Shown piece by piece: positions 57,169 through 64,000 of a stretch of DNA of 64,000 nucleotides. The stretch comes from Microbispora siamensis. GTDB lineage: Bacteria; Actinomycetota; Actinomycetes; Streptosporangiales; Streptosporangiaceae. The DNA lies in contig NZ_BOOF01000023.1 in assembly GCF_016863095.1 (NCBI RefSeq), positions 1 to 64,000 of the forward strand, written 5' to 3'. Position 1 is the first letter of the stretch. Each line of letters starts with the position of its first letter. A model generated the notes under the pieces. It saw nothing but the letters and a program-made list of their open reading frames with translations, did not search any database and had not been told where the DNA came from. The position numbers and the translations under genes are program-made.

Positions 57169-57839
57169 GGCGGGCTGAAGCGGTACCCGAAGCCGCGCAC
57201 GGTGTGGATGTAGACGGGATCGGCGGGCACCGGCTCGATCTTGGCCCGGATGCGCTGCACGCACGCGTCGACCAGCCGTGAGTCCGCCACATGGGTGTGG
57301 TCCCAGACGGCGCGCAGGAGGTAGCGGCGGTTGAGCACCTGGCCGGGGTGGCGGACCAGTTCGAGCAGCAGGCGCAGCTCGGTCGGGGTGAGGTGGATCT
57401 CCTTGCCCGCGAGGCTCACCTTGAGGGCTCCGCGGTCGATCACGAGGTCGCCGAAGGTGAGCCGGTCGGGCGAGGCCGACTCCAGGCGGCGCAGGATGGC
57501 GCGGATGCGGGCGTCGAGCACCCGCGGCTCGACCGGCTTGACGACGTAGTCGTCCGCGCCGGCCTCCAGCCCCACCACCACGTCGAGGTCGTCGCCCCTG
57601 GCCGTGAGCAGGATGATCGGCAGCGGGTCGAGCCTGCGGATGCGGCGGCACACCTCGACCCCGTCGATGCCGGGCAGCATGACGTCCAGGATCGCGATCT
57701 CGGGGCGCCGGGAGCGTACGTGGTCGAGGGCCTCCTCGCCGGTGGCGTACGCGGTCACCGAGTGGCCCTGCCGGGTGAGCGCGAGCTCGAGTCCGGCACG
57801 GACCGAGGGGTCGTCTTCGACCAGGAGGATGCCTGCCAC
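57165..57839 (-). CDS. OmpR-family response regulator
   Basis: A 224-residue OmpR-type regulator: receiver domain with acidic pocket VEDDPSV, phospho-acceptor Asp in AILDVMLPGIDG and Lys in VVKPVEPRV; winged helix with VRHPGQVLNRRYLLRAVW and IHTVRGFGYRF. The operon resembles cse/mtr envelope-stress systems. The GTG at 57839 may be leaderless: CATAAT lies 6 nt upstream and there is no clear ribosome-binding site. Confidence 0.92.
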   Translation of the reverse strand: MAGILLVEDDPSVRAGLELALTRQGHSVTAYATGEEALDHVRSRRPEIAILDVMLPGIDGVEVCRRIRRLDPLPIILLTARGDDLDVVVGLEAGADDYVVKPVEPRVLDARIRAILRRLESASPDRLTFGDLVIDRGALKVSLAGKEIHLTPTELRLLLELVRHPGQVLNRRYLLRAVWDHTHVADSRLVDACVQRIRAKIEPVPADPVYIHTVRGFGYRFSPP

Positions 57840-58091
57840 CCGGTCATTATGGTGCGGACCCCACCAATTCCCCTATTTGTCACGACCTTGTGACCTGGTC
57901 CGGACGCCGTTGTCAAGAAGCGGGAGCAGGCTGGTGCCGGGCACCCATGCCTCTCCCTGTGGCGCAAAGTGTGAGCAAAATCACATTGTTGGGGAAAGTC
58001 CATGTGATCGGCGGTCGGGTCAAGACGTCACCAAACAGGTACCACGATTCGGTTGCGGAGCACCCCCCACCACAGGGCAAGCTCATAAGCC

Positions 58092-58802
58092 GTGAGCTCT
58101 GGTCAGCAGTTGAAGGATCGCCCCCGCGCCCCCCGCTCCCGGCGGGGAGGAGACGAACGCTCCGGCTCCGGCTGGCTGACCGCCAAGCGGATCGTGATCC
58201 TCGGCGTCAGCGTGGTCGTGGTGGTCGGCGGGGCGACCTTCGTGATCCGTACCTCGATGGAGCACAACAACGCTCCCAAGCAGGTGCTGGGCCCGGACAG
58301 CTTCCTCGCTCTCGACCCGAACGCGCCCGACCCCGAGTCCGACATCCTCAAGGAGCAGGCGGTCCAGGCGCTGCGCAAGGACAGGCTGCAAAGCACCCGT
58401 GAGGACCGGAAGAAGGGGCTCGACCCGGTCGAGATCGTGCAGAAGGCCCCCGGCGGCGGCGGCTTCACCCCGGCCGACTTCCCGCCCGGCTCCACCCCGG
58501 ACCCCGGCAGCAACAAGGCCCTCGGCAAGCAGATGGCGGAGGCGCGCGGCTGGGGCGGCGAGTGGGGCTGCCTGGAGAAGCTGTGGGACAAGGAGAGCCA
58601 CTGGAATGAGCGGGCCATGAACCGCTACAGCGGCGCCTACGGAATCCCCCAGGCGCTTCCCGGCAGCAAGATGGCGAGCGCGGGCTCCGACTGGCAGACC
58701 AACCCCGCCACCCAGATCAAGTGGGGTCTCGGCTACATCGCCGGCCGCTACAAGACGCCCTGCGGCGCCTGGGGGCACTCCCAGTCCACCGGTTGGTACT
58801 AG
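58092..58802 (+). CDS. Lysozyme-like wall protein, membrane-anchored
   Basis: A 236-residue protein with a basic lead, one TM helix (RIVILGVSVVVVVGGATFVI, about 33-52), a charged stalk and a C-terminal domain of ~85 residues with WDKESHWN (likely catalytic Glu), SGAYGIPQALPGSKMASAG and the end PCGAWGHSQSTGWY. This matches the actinobacterial lytic-transglycosylase-like domain. It should act on peptidoglycan outside the membrane. GTG at 58092 is used. Confidence 0.85.
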   Translation: MSSGQQLKDRPRAPRSRRGGDERSGSGWLTAKRIVILGVSVVVVVGGATFVIRTSMEHNNAPKQVLGPDSFLALDPNAPDPESDILKEQAVQALRKDRLQSTREDRKKGLDPVEIVQKAPGGGGFTPADFPPGSTPDPGSNKALGKQMAEARGWGGEWGCLEKLWDKESHWNERAMNRYSGAYGIPQALPGSKMASAGSDWQTNPATQIKWGLGYIAGRYKTPCGAWGHSQSTGWY

Positions 58803-58895
58803 TCGCGGCACTGGTCCGCGAAACTCTGGTCAGGGTTTCTCGACCTTTCGGCAAGCCCGCGCGTACGGCGGGGGTCGCACTGCACCCTTGGCCTC

Positions 58896-60845
58896 ATGGG
58901 TGTGAAGGTCAGCGTGGTTATGCCCGTGTCCAACCCCGGGCTGTCGAACGACGCCTTCGGCGCGTGTGTGCGCTCGGTGCTGGAGCAGTCGCTGCCGCCG
59001 GACGAGTACGAGGTCGTCTTCGCGGACGACGGGTCGACGGACGGGACCCGCAGGCGGCTCGACGCCATCGCCGAGCAGCGCGACAACGTGCGGGTCCTGC
59101 ACCTCGACCACAGCGGCTCGCCCGCGCGCGGGCGCAACGTCGGCCTGTCGGTTGCCCGCGGCGAGTACGTCTACCTGCTCGGCCAGTACGACAGGCTCGA
59201 GCCGCACGCCCTGGAGCGGATGTACGACAGGGCCGTGGAGACCGACGCCGACGTGCTGATCGGCAGGCTCGCCGACCAGGGGCCGCCGCCGGCCGCCTTC
59301 GCCCGCGACCGGGACCGGGCCGACGTGCTGCGCGACCACCTCCTCGCGCTGCCGACGGCGCACAAGCTGTTCAGCCGCGACTTCCTGGAGACCTGCCAGC
59401 TCCGCTTCGCCGACCGGCCGCTGTCCGAGCAGGCCTTCGTGACCAGGGCGTACCTCGCCGCGAAGGTGATCGCCGTGCTGGCCGACGAGATCTGCTGCCA
59501 CCTGGGCCCGCACCAGGAGGAGGGGCCGGACGCCGAGGCGCTCTTCGACGGCCTCAACGCGATCTTCGATGTGGTGGACGCCTACACCGAGCCGGGCGCG
59601 CAGCGGGAGCGCATCCAGGCCCACTGGTATCGGACGCTCGGGCTGCGCCGTCTGGCGGGCGCGCGGTTCCTCGCCGCGGAGCCCGACGAGCGGATGGTCC
59701 TGTTCTCCTTCCTGCGCCGCTTCACCCTCGACCGCTTTCCCGCCGCGCTCGACGTCCACCTGCCCGCGCACCTGCGCGCCCGTACGGCGCTGCTGCGCCA
59801 GGACCGCCTCGACGCGCTGGTCGCGCTCGCCGAGGCGTCCAGGGGCGCCAGGCTCAGCGCGGAGCTGCGGGATCTGCGCTGGGATCAGGGCGTGCTGCTG
59901 CTCGACCTGAGCGTGGAGATCCTGCGGGCCGGGGGCGCTCCGCTGTGGCTGCGGCAGCGGGGCGACCGGCTGCTGTGGACCCCGCCCCCCGGAGTCGAGG
60001 GCCTGCTCGACGGCCTGCTCGACGACGAGGGCGCCGACGTGACCGACGCGGTGCGCAGAGCCCGCGTCGAGGTCTGCGTCCGCCACGTGGAGACCGGGGT
60101 GGTCCACTCCCTGCCGGTCACCTGCTCGGTGGGCCGTGCGGGCCTCGGGGACCAGACGCGCGGCGACCAGGTGCGCGTGTGGGTGACCGGCCAGGCCCGC
60201 CTCGACGCCGGCGAGGCGGCCCTCGGGCGGCCGCTGCCCGCCGGGCTGTGGGAGGTCCACGTGCGTATGCGGGGCGTCCAGGCGGGCCGCACCCGTGTGG
60301 CCCGCCCCGCCCTGCCGATGAGCTGCGCGGGCGCGCTCGCCGGCGAGCCCAGGCGGCTCGTCGTGCCCTGCTGGTCGGAGCGCGGCGAGCTGGGCGTCTG
60401 CGTGGAGCCGAAGTCGTTCCCCGAGTCGATCGCGCTGGTCTCGTCCCGGGCCACCGTGGCCCGGCAGGACGGGCACGTCTTCGTCGTCGTCCCCGTGCCG
60501 TACGTGCCGCCGAGCGGCGGGCCGCCGGCCGAGCTGGTGCTGCGCGAGCAGGACGGGCGCGGGCGCAGCATGATCGTGCCCGCGCTGGTCGAGCCGGGGA
60601 TACCCGGCCGGGTGGCCGGGCAGCTCGTCGCGCGGGTGCCGGTGAGCCGGATCGGTGGGGACGACTGCCTCGGCCCGGGGTCCTGGCGGCCCGCGCTGCG
60701 GGTCGACCAGAAGGACGTGGACCTGCTGTTCGGGCTGACGGTGCGCCGTGGCGGGCAGGTGTCCGTCCTGCCCGCCGGGGCTTCGCCGCAGGCCCCCTCA
60801 CTGCTGCGGCGCCTCGCCGTCCGCGTCCTGCGCGACCGCCGATAG
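58896..60845 (+). CDS. Glycosyltransferase family 2-like protein with degenerate metal motif
   Basis: A 649-residue soluble protein. The first ~230 residues are a GT-A fold: VSVVMPVSNPGLS, VVFADDGSTDGTRRRL and GSPARGRNVGLSVARGEYV. Where active enzymes have a D-x-D or D-D (as in LDADDWLEP), this protein has LLGQYDRLEP, so only one Asp of the motif remains. The remaining ~400 residues include beta-rich stretches resembling the C-terminal regions of polysaccharide or teichoic-acid transferases. There are no TM segments. Activity and acceptor are uncertain. Confidence 0.8.
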   Translation: MGVKVSVVMPVSNPGLSNDAFGACVRSVLEQSLPPDEYEVVFADDGSTDGTRRRLDAIAEQRDNVRVLHLDHSGSPARGRNVGLSVARGEYVYLLGQYDRLEPHALERMYDRAVETDADVLIGRLADQGPPPAAFARDRDRADVLRDHLLALPTAHKLFSRDFLETCQLRFADRPLSEQAFVTRAYLAAKVIAVLADEICCHLGPHQEEGPDAEALFDGLNAIFDVVDAYTEPGAQRERIQAHWYRTLGLRRLAGARFLAAEPDERMVLFSFLRRFTLDRFPAALDVHLPAHLRARTALLRQDRLDALVALAEASRGARLSAELRDLRWDQGVLLLDLSVEILRAGGAPLWLRQRGDRLLWTPPPGVEGLLDGLLDDEGADVTDAVRRARVEVCVRHVETGVVHSLPVTCSVGRAGLGDQTRGDQVRVWVTGQARLDAGEAALGRPLPAGLWEVHVRMRGVQAGRTRVARPALPMSCAGALAGEPRRLVVPCWSERGELGVCVEPKSFPESIALVSSRATVARQDGHVFVVVPVPYVPPSGGPPAELVLREQDGRGRSMIVPALVEPGIPGRVAGQLVARVPVSRIGGDDCLGPGSWRPALRVDQKDVDLLFGLTVRRGGQVSVLPAGASPQAPSLLRRLAVRVLRDRR

Positions 60846-60857
60846 CTGTTCCGCCGA

Positions 60858-61877
60858 CTATCCGCGCAGGTGCGCGAGCAGGGCCGTGCGGAACTCCGCC
60901 GGCCTGTCGAGGTGCGGGCCGTGGCCCGCGCCCTCGACGACCACCTCCCGGTAGGCGCCGTAGCGGTCCAGCGCGGCCCGCGTCTGGGTGACCATGGGCT
61001 GCGCGGGCGTGCCGTCCCAGCCGGGCACGGCGCCGATCGCCCCCAGGTGCGCGAGATCGAACAGCGAGGTGTCCGAGACGATCACGTCCTGATCGCCCCT
61101 GATCCACAGGATGGGCGGCTTCGGGTCGATCTCGTGCAGGTCGTCGATGCGGAAGTTCGTCGGCGCGATCGTGTTGAGCACGCCCCGCTTGCCGGGGGCC
61201 ACGCCCGGCCAGGCGTCCGAGGGCAGGGAGTCGCCCGGGTAGTGGTCGTCGCCGATCCGGGTGGACAGCATCGACTCCACGAACGCGTCCTCCTCCTCGC
61301 CCAGGTCCGTCCCCGCGGCGACGTACGTGGCGCGCAGCACGTTCCGGGGCGAGACGGGGGAGTCGGCCGACCGGTCGCCCGCCTGGAGCGCCGCCACGAA
61401 CTCGGGGTTGGCCGCGCCGCCGCCGGAGCCCACGCCGTCGGGGCTGGTGAGCACGCCGTCCGGGCCCGTGGTGCCGCCGAAGCCGTACGGCGAGACGGGG
61501 TTGACCAGCGTCGCGCTCAGCACCGCCGTGGGCCGGTCGCGCATGGCCTGCATGACGACCCCGCCGCCGAGGCTCCAGCCCACGAGGTGCGCCGGCCCGA
61601 TCCGGTCGAGCAGTGCCAGGACGTCGTCGGAGTAGTCGCGCACACCTCGGCTCGCGTCCACCGGCTCCGGGTCGGAGTCGCCGAAGCCGCGCAGGTCGAG
61701 CGCGTACGGACGGAACCCCTCGGCCGCGATCGCGGTCATCGTCGAGTGCCAGAACGCGCTGGAGGAGACGTTGCCGTGCACGAACAACACCGGGTCGCCC
61801 GACGAGCCGGGCACCGACAGGACGTTGAGGGTCAGCCGGGGAGTGCTGACACGCTCGGCGGATATGGGCAGGGTCAT
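60858..61877 (-). CDS. Alpha/beta hydrolase
   Basis: A 339-residue alpha/beta hydrolase: oxyanion loop FVHGNVSSSAFW, nucleophile in LVGWSLGGGV, acid in IRGDQDVIV and His in VVEGAGHGPHLDRP. The ATG overlaps the stop of the exported esterase gene (ATGA). It lacks a signal peptide, so it probably acts inside on the product delivered by the upstream transporter and esterase. Confidence 0.85.
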   Translation of the reverse strand: MTLPISAERVSTPRLTLNVLSVPGSSGDPVLFVHGNVSSSAFWHSTMTAIAAEGFRPYALDLRGFGDSDPEPVDASRGVRDYSDDVLALLDRIGPAHLVGWSLGGGVVMQAMRDRPTAVLSATLVNPVSPYGFGGTTGPDGVLTSPDGVGSGGGAANPEFVAALQAGDRSADSPVSPRNVLRATYVAAGTDLGEEEDAFVESMLSTRIGDDHYPGDSLPSDAWPGVAPGKRGVLNTIAPTNFRIDDLHEIDPKPPILWIRGDQDVIVSDTSLFDLAHLGAIGAVPGWDGTPAQPMVTQTRAALDRYGAYREVVVEGAGHGPHLDRPAEFRTALLAHLRG

Positions 61878-63208
61878 GGTGTTGCTCCCAGTGTGCAGGT
61901 GTTCTCGAGGTCGCCCGTGGCCGGGCGAGGCAGGGTGGCGCTCGGGGGCGGCGGCGTGCCCGTGCCGATCCACGCCTCCAACGCGGTGAACGCGCTGCGG
62001 AAGCACGGCAGCAGGGGCCGCAGCCGGTCGGGGAAGGCCGGATAGAGGCTGTCGACGTGGGTGCCGTCCTCGATGCGGTAGTAGCGCAGCAGCCGGTCCC
62101 GGTGCCGGTCGGCGATCATCTTGGCGTAGACGTCCGAATCCTCGCGGATCGGCAGCAGCGCGTCCAGGGTGCCGTGGACGACGATCAGCGGCCGCTTGAT
62201 CTTTCCGGTGACGCTCACCCGCGCGACCGCCTGCTTCACCGCCGCGGGCCTCGAGGCGTAGTCGTAGTCGGTGTCGCAGCCGGGCGTGCCGGAGGCGCAG
62301 AACGGCGTGCCCGCCTCGGCGTCGCCGTCGTAGGTGGGGTCGAACTCCTCACGGAAGACACGCTGGGTGAAGTCCCAGTAGTACTGGTAGTGGAACGGCC
62401 ACAGGAAGTCGGACTCGGGCGCGAAGCCCGCCGCCGCGACCCCGGCCGTGTCGCCCTTCGCGTACGCGCGCAGCGCGGGCGGCAGGAACGTCAGCAGGTT
62501 GGGCCCGTCGGCGGTGAAGAGCGTGCCCTCCCAGTCGACGCCGCCGTCGAACAGGTCGGGACGGTTCTCGATCTGCCAGCGGACCAGGTAGCCGCCGTTG
62601 GACTGGCCGGCCGCGATCGTCGTGCGGGCCGGCCTGCCGTACCGCTGGCGGACGACGGCCTTGGCGGCGACCGCGAGCTCGCTCACCCGGCGGTTCCACT
62701 CGGCCACCGCGTCGCCGGGCCGTACGCCGTCGCGGTAGAACTGGACGCCGGTGTTGCCCTTGTCGGTCGCGGCGTACGCGTAGCCCTTGGCCAGCGCCCA
62801 GTCGGAGATCGTGAAGTCGTTGGCGTAGGTCTCCCGGTTGCCGGGCGACCCGGCGACGACCAGTCCGCCGTTCCACCGCTCCGGCAGCCGGATCACGAAC
62901 TGCGCGTCGTGGTTCCAGCCGTGGTTGGTGTTGCCGGTGGAGGTGTCGGGGAAGTAGCCGTCGATCTGCACGCCGGGCACGCCGCTGGGGTTGACGGCGC
63001 CGGGGGAGTTGAGGCCCGACCAGTCCGACTGGTCGGTGTGGCCGGAGGCCAGCGTGCCCTTCGTGGTGAGATCGTCGAGGCAGGCGATCACCTGCTTCTG
63101 CGCGCCCGGCACGATCACGTTCGGGCAGGCGGCGGCCTCGGACGGGATGGCGGCGGCCAGGGGGAGGGCCAGCGCCAGTGCGGCCAGCAGGACGGAACCG
63201 GGGCGCAT
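61874..63208 (-). CDS. Secreted alpha/beta hydrolase (tannase/3HB-oligomer hydrolase type)
   Basis: A 444-residue exported hydrolase: signal peptide (LLAALALALPLAAAIPSEA), then VVAGSPGNRETYANDFTIS, nucleophile in IAAGQSNGGYLV, acid in VVHGTLDALLPI and His in RIEDGTHVDSLYP. The pattern fits hydroxybutyrate-oligomer hydrolases or tannase/feruloyl esterases; which one cannot be decided. Its ATG shares one base with the stop of the MFS gene (TGATG). It would release an acid that the transporter takes up. Confidence 0.8.
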   Translation of the reverse strand: MRPGSVLLAALALALPLAAAIPSEAAACPNVIVPGAQKQVIACLDDLTTKGTLASGHTDQSDWSGLNSPGAVNPSGVPGVQIDGYFPDTSTGNTNHGWNHDAQFVIRLPERWNGGLVVAGSPGNRETYANDFTISDWALAKGYAYAATDKGNTGVQFYRDGVRPGDAVAEWNRRVSELAVAAKAVVRQRYGRPARTTIAAGQSNGGYLVRWQIENRPDLFDGGVDWEGTLFTADGPNLLTFLPPALRAYAKGDTAGVAAAGFAPESDFLWPFHYQYYWDFTQRVFREEFDPTYDGDAEAGTPFCASGTPGCDTDYDYASRPAAVKQAVARVSVTGKIKRPLIVVHGTLDALLPIREDSDVYAKMIADRHRDRLLRYYRIEDGTHVDSLYPAFPDRLRPLLPCFRSAFTALEAWIGTGTPPPPSATLPRPATGDLENTCTLGATP

Positions 63209-64000
63209 CAGGCCTCCTTCACGATCGCGGCGGTCTTGGCGGCGCCCGAGGTCGGTTCGATGGCGGACAGGTCGCGGTCGCGGGTCTCCCTTGAGGCGAT
63301 CACCGCGATGATCGTGAGGATCGCCGCCGCCACCACGTAGACGGAGACCGGCACGCTCGATCCGTACGCGTCGAGCAGGGCGACCGCGATCAGCGGGGCC
63401 ACGCCGCCGGCCGCGATCGAGGCGAGCTGGTAGCCGATCGAGACGCCCGAGTAACGCATCCGGGTGGCGAACAGCTCGGAGAAGAAGGCCGCCTGCGGGC
63501 CGTACATCGCGCCGTGCAGCAGCAGGCCGACCGTCACGGCCACGGTGACCAGGGCGAAGTTCTTGGTGTCGATCAGAGGGAAGAACGCGAAGGCCCACAG
63601 GCCGACGCCGACGGCGCCGAGAAGATAGACCGGCCTGCGGCCGATCCGGTCCGACAGGGCGCCCCACAGCGGGATCGTGACGAAGTGGAACGCCGAGCCG
63701 ATCAGCACCGCGTTGAGCACGGTGCCCTTGGGCAGGCCCGCCGCCGTGGTGCCGTACACGAGGACGAACGCGGTGATCACGTAGTAGGAGACGTTCTCGG
63801 CCATCCGGGCGCCCATCGCCACCAGCACGTCCCGCCAGTGGTGGCGCAGCACGCCGAGGATGGGGGCCTTGGGCGCGGGCTCCTGCCGCTCCAGCGCCTC
63901 CTGGAACACCGGCGACTCGGCGACCGTCAGCCTGATCCACAGGCCGATCAGCACGAGCACGCCGGACAGCAGGAACGCGACCCGCCAGCCCCAGGCGAGG
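63208..64000 (-). CDS. MFS transporter, metabolite:H+ symporter type (partial)
   Basis: The C-terminal ~263 residues of a major facilitator protein; the N-terminus lies beyond the window. WGALSDRIGRRPVYLLGAVG is the conserved loop after TM8, and AENVSYYVITAFVLVYGTTAAGLPKGTVLN and GAMYGPQAAFFSELFATRMRYSGVSIGYQLASIAAGG match the metabolite:H+ symporter (ShiA/KgtP) group. Substrates are organic acids. It heads an operon with an exported esterase and an alpha/beta hydrolase. Confidence 0.85.
   Translation of the reverse strand, partial: LAWGWRVAFLLSGVLVLIGLWIRLTVAESPVFQEALERQEPAPKAPILGVLRHHWRDVLVAMGARMAENVSYYVITAFVLVYGTTAAGLPKGTVLNAVLIGSAFHFVTIPLWGALSDRIGRRPVYLLGAVGVGLWAFAFFPLIDTKNFALVTVAVTVGLLLHGAMYGPQAAFFSELFATRMRYSGVSIGYQLASIAAGGVAPLIAVALLDAYGSSVPVSVYVVAAAILTIIAVIASRETRDRDLSAIEPTSGAAKTAAIVKEA

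Noticed and set aside
57840-58091. Possible c-di-AMP (ydaO) riboswitch before the lysozyme-like gene
   Set aside because: Such riboswitches often precede actinobacterial wall hydrolases, but the conserved core sequences could not be found in this leader.

Overview
The window is about 64 kb of very GC-rich chromosomal DNA from an actinobacterium. The evidence is frequent GTG starts, many 4-nt ATGA/GTGA gene overlaps, mycothiol metabolism (mca), a PPOX/F420-type flavoprotein, TetR and OmpR regulators, and a gene order that, from memory, follows the Mycobacterium tuberculosis Rv1074c-Rv1095 block: thiolase, SGNH hydrolase, cbs, metB, greA, DUF4307, mca, a small membrane protein, a DUF255 thioredoxin-domain protein, a cis-prenyltransferase and phoH2. 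Gene content and intergenic style suggest a filamentous actinomycete, perhaps Streptosporangiales, but the genus cannot be fixed from this sequence. There is no rRNA operon, CRISPR array or intact mobile element.

Layout. 0-9.9 kb: 5' part of a P450, family 5-like uracil-DNA glycosylase, ndh with two Rex-type operators, a tRNA with anticodon UAA but no long variable arm, a secreted trypsin-like protease, a ribbon-helix-helix/Clp-N protein coupled to an asparaginase-fold protein lacking its catalytic residues, an orphan histidine kinase, a BI-1 membrane protein and two small genes. 9.9-17.1 kb: thiolase, beta-propeller lipoprotein, SGNH hydrolase, then cbs and metB, with a deletion scar of two gene remnants between them. 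17-26 kb: MFS exporter, small membrane proteins, MoxR/VWA pair, FIST/ROK pair, threonine ammonia-lyase. 26-41 kb: M1 aminopeptidase, RDD protein, hppD with a divergent Lrp, class A PBP, LysR/RidA/epimerase cluster cut by an IS982-type remnant, DUF255 protein, NAD(P)-binding reductase with a divergent GlxA-type regulator, and a large unknown gene.

41-50 kb: mca operon, DUF4307, greA, NlpC/P60 protein, a TetR/oxidoreductase pair with a clear operator-promoter, another TetR, an RHH-like regulator and pckG behind three candidate GntR-type operators. 50.4-52.6 kb holds the most interesting system: a membrane protein of the TIGR04222 type ending in a six-cysteine Gly-Cys-Gly tail, overlapping a DUF692/MNIO oxidase gene, which overlaps a small partner gene. 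This has the layout of a ribosomally made, post-translationally modified peptide locus in which the substrate is membrane anchored. 52.8-64 kb: cis-prenyltransferase, phoH2, a response regulator/kinase/GerMN-lipoprotein operon, a lysozyme-like wall enzyme, a GT2-like protein with a degenerate metal motif, and an MFS-esterase-hydrolase operon running off the end.

How the genes work together: cbs and metB are the transsulfuration steps; mca removes mycothiol conjugates; PBP, NlpC/P60, the lysozyme-like protein, the cis-prenyltransferase and the RR/HK/GerMN operon concern the cell envelope; ndh and pckG set respiratory and gluconeogenic flux under redox and probably carbon-source control.
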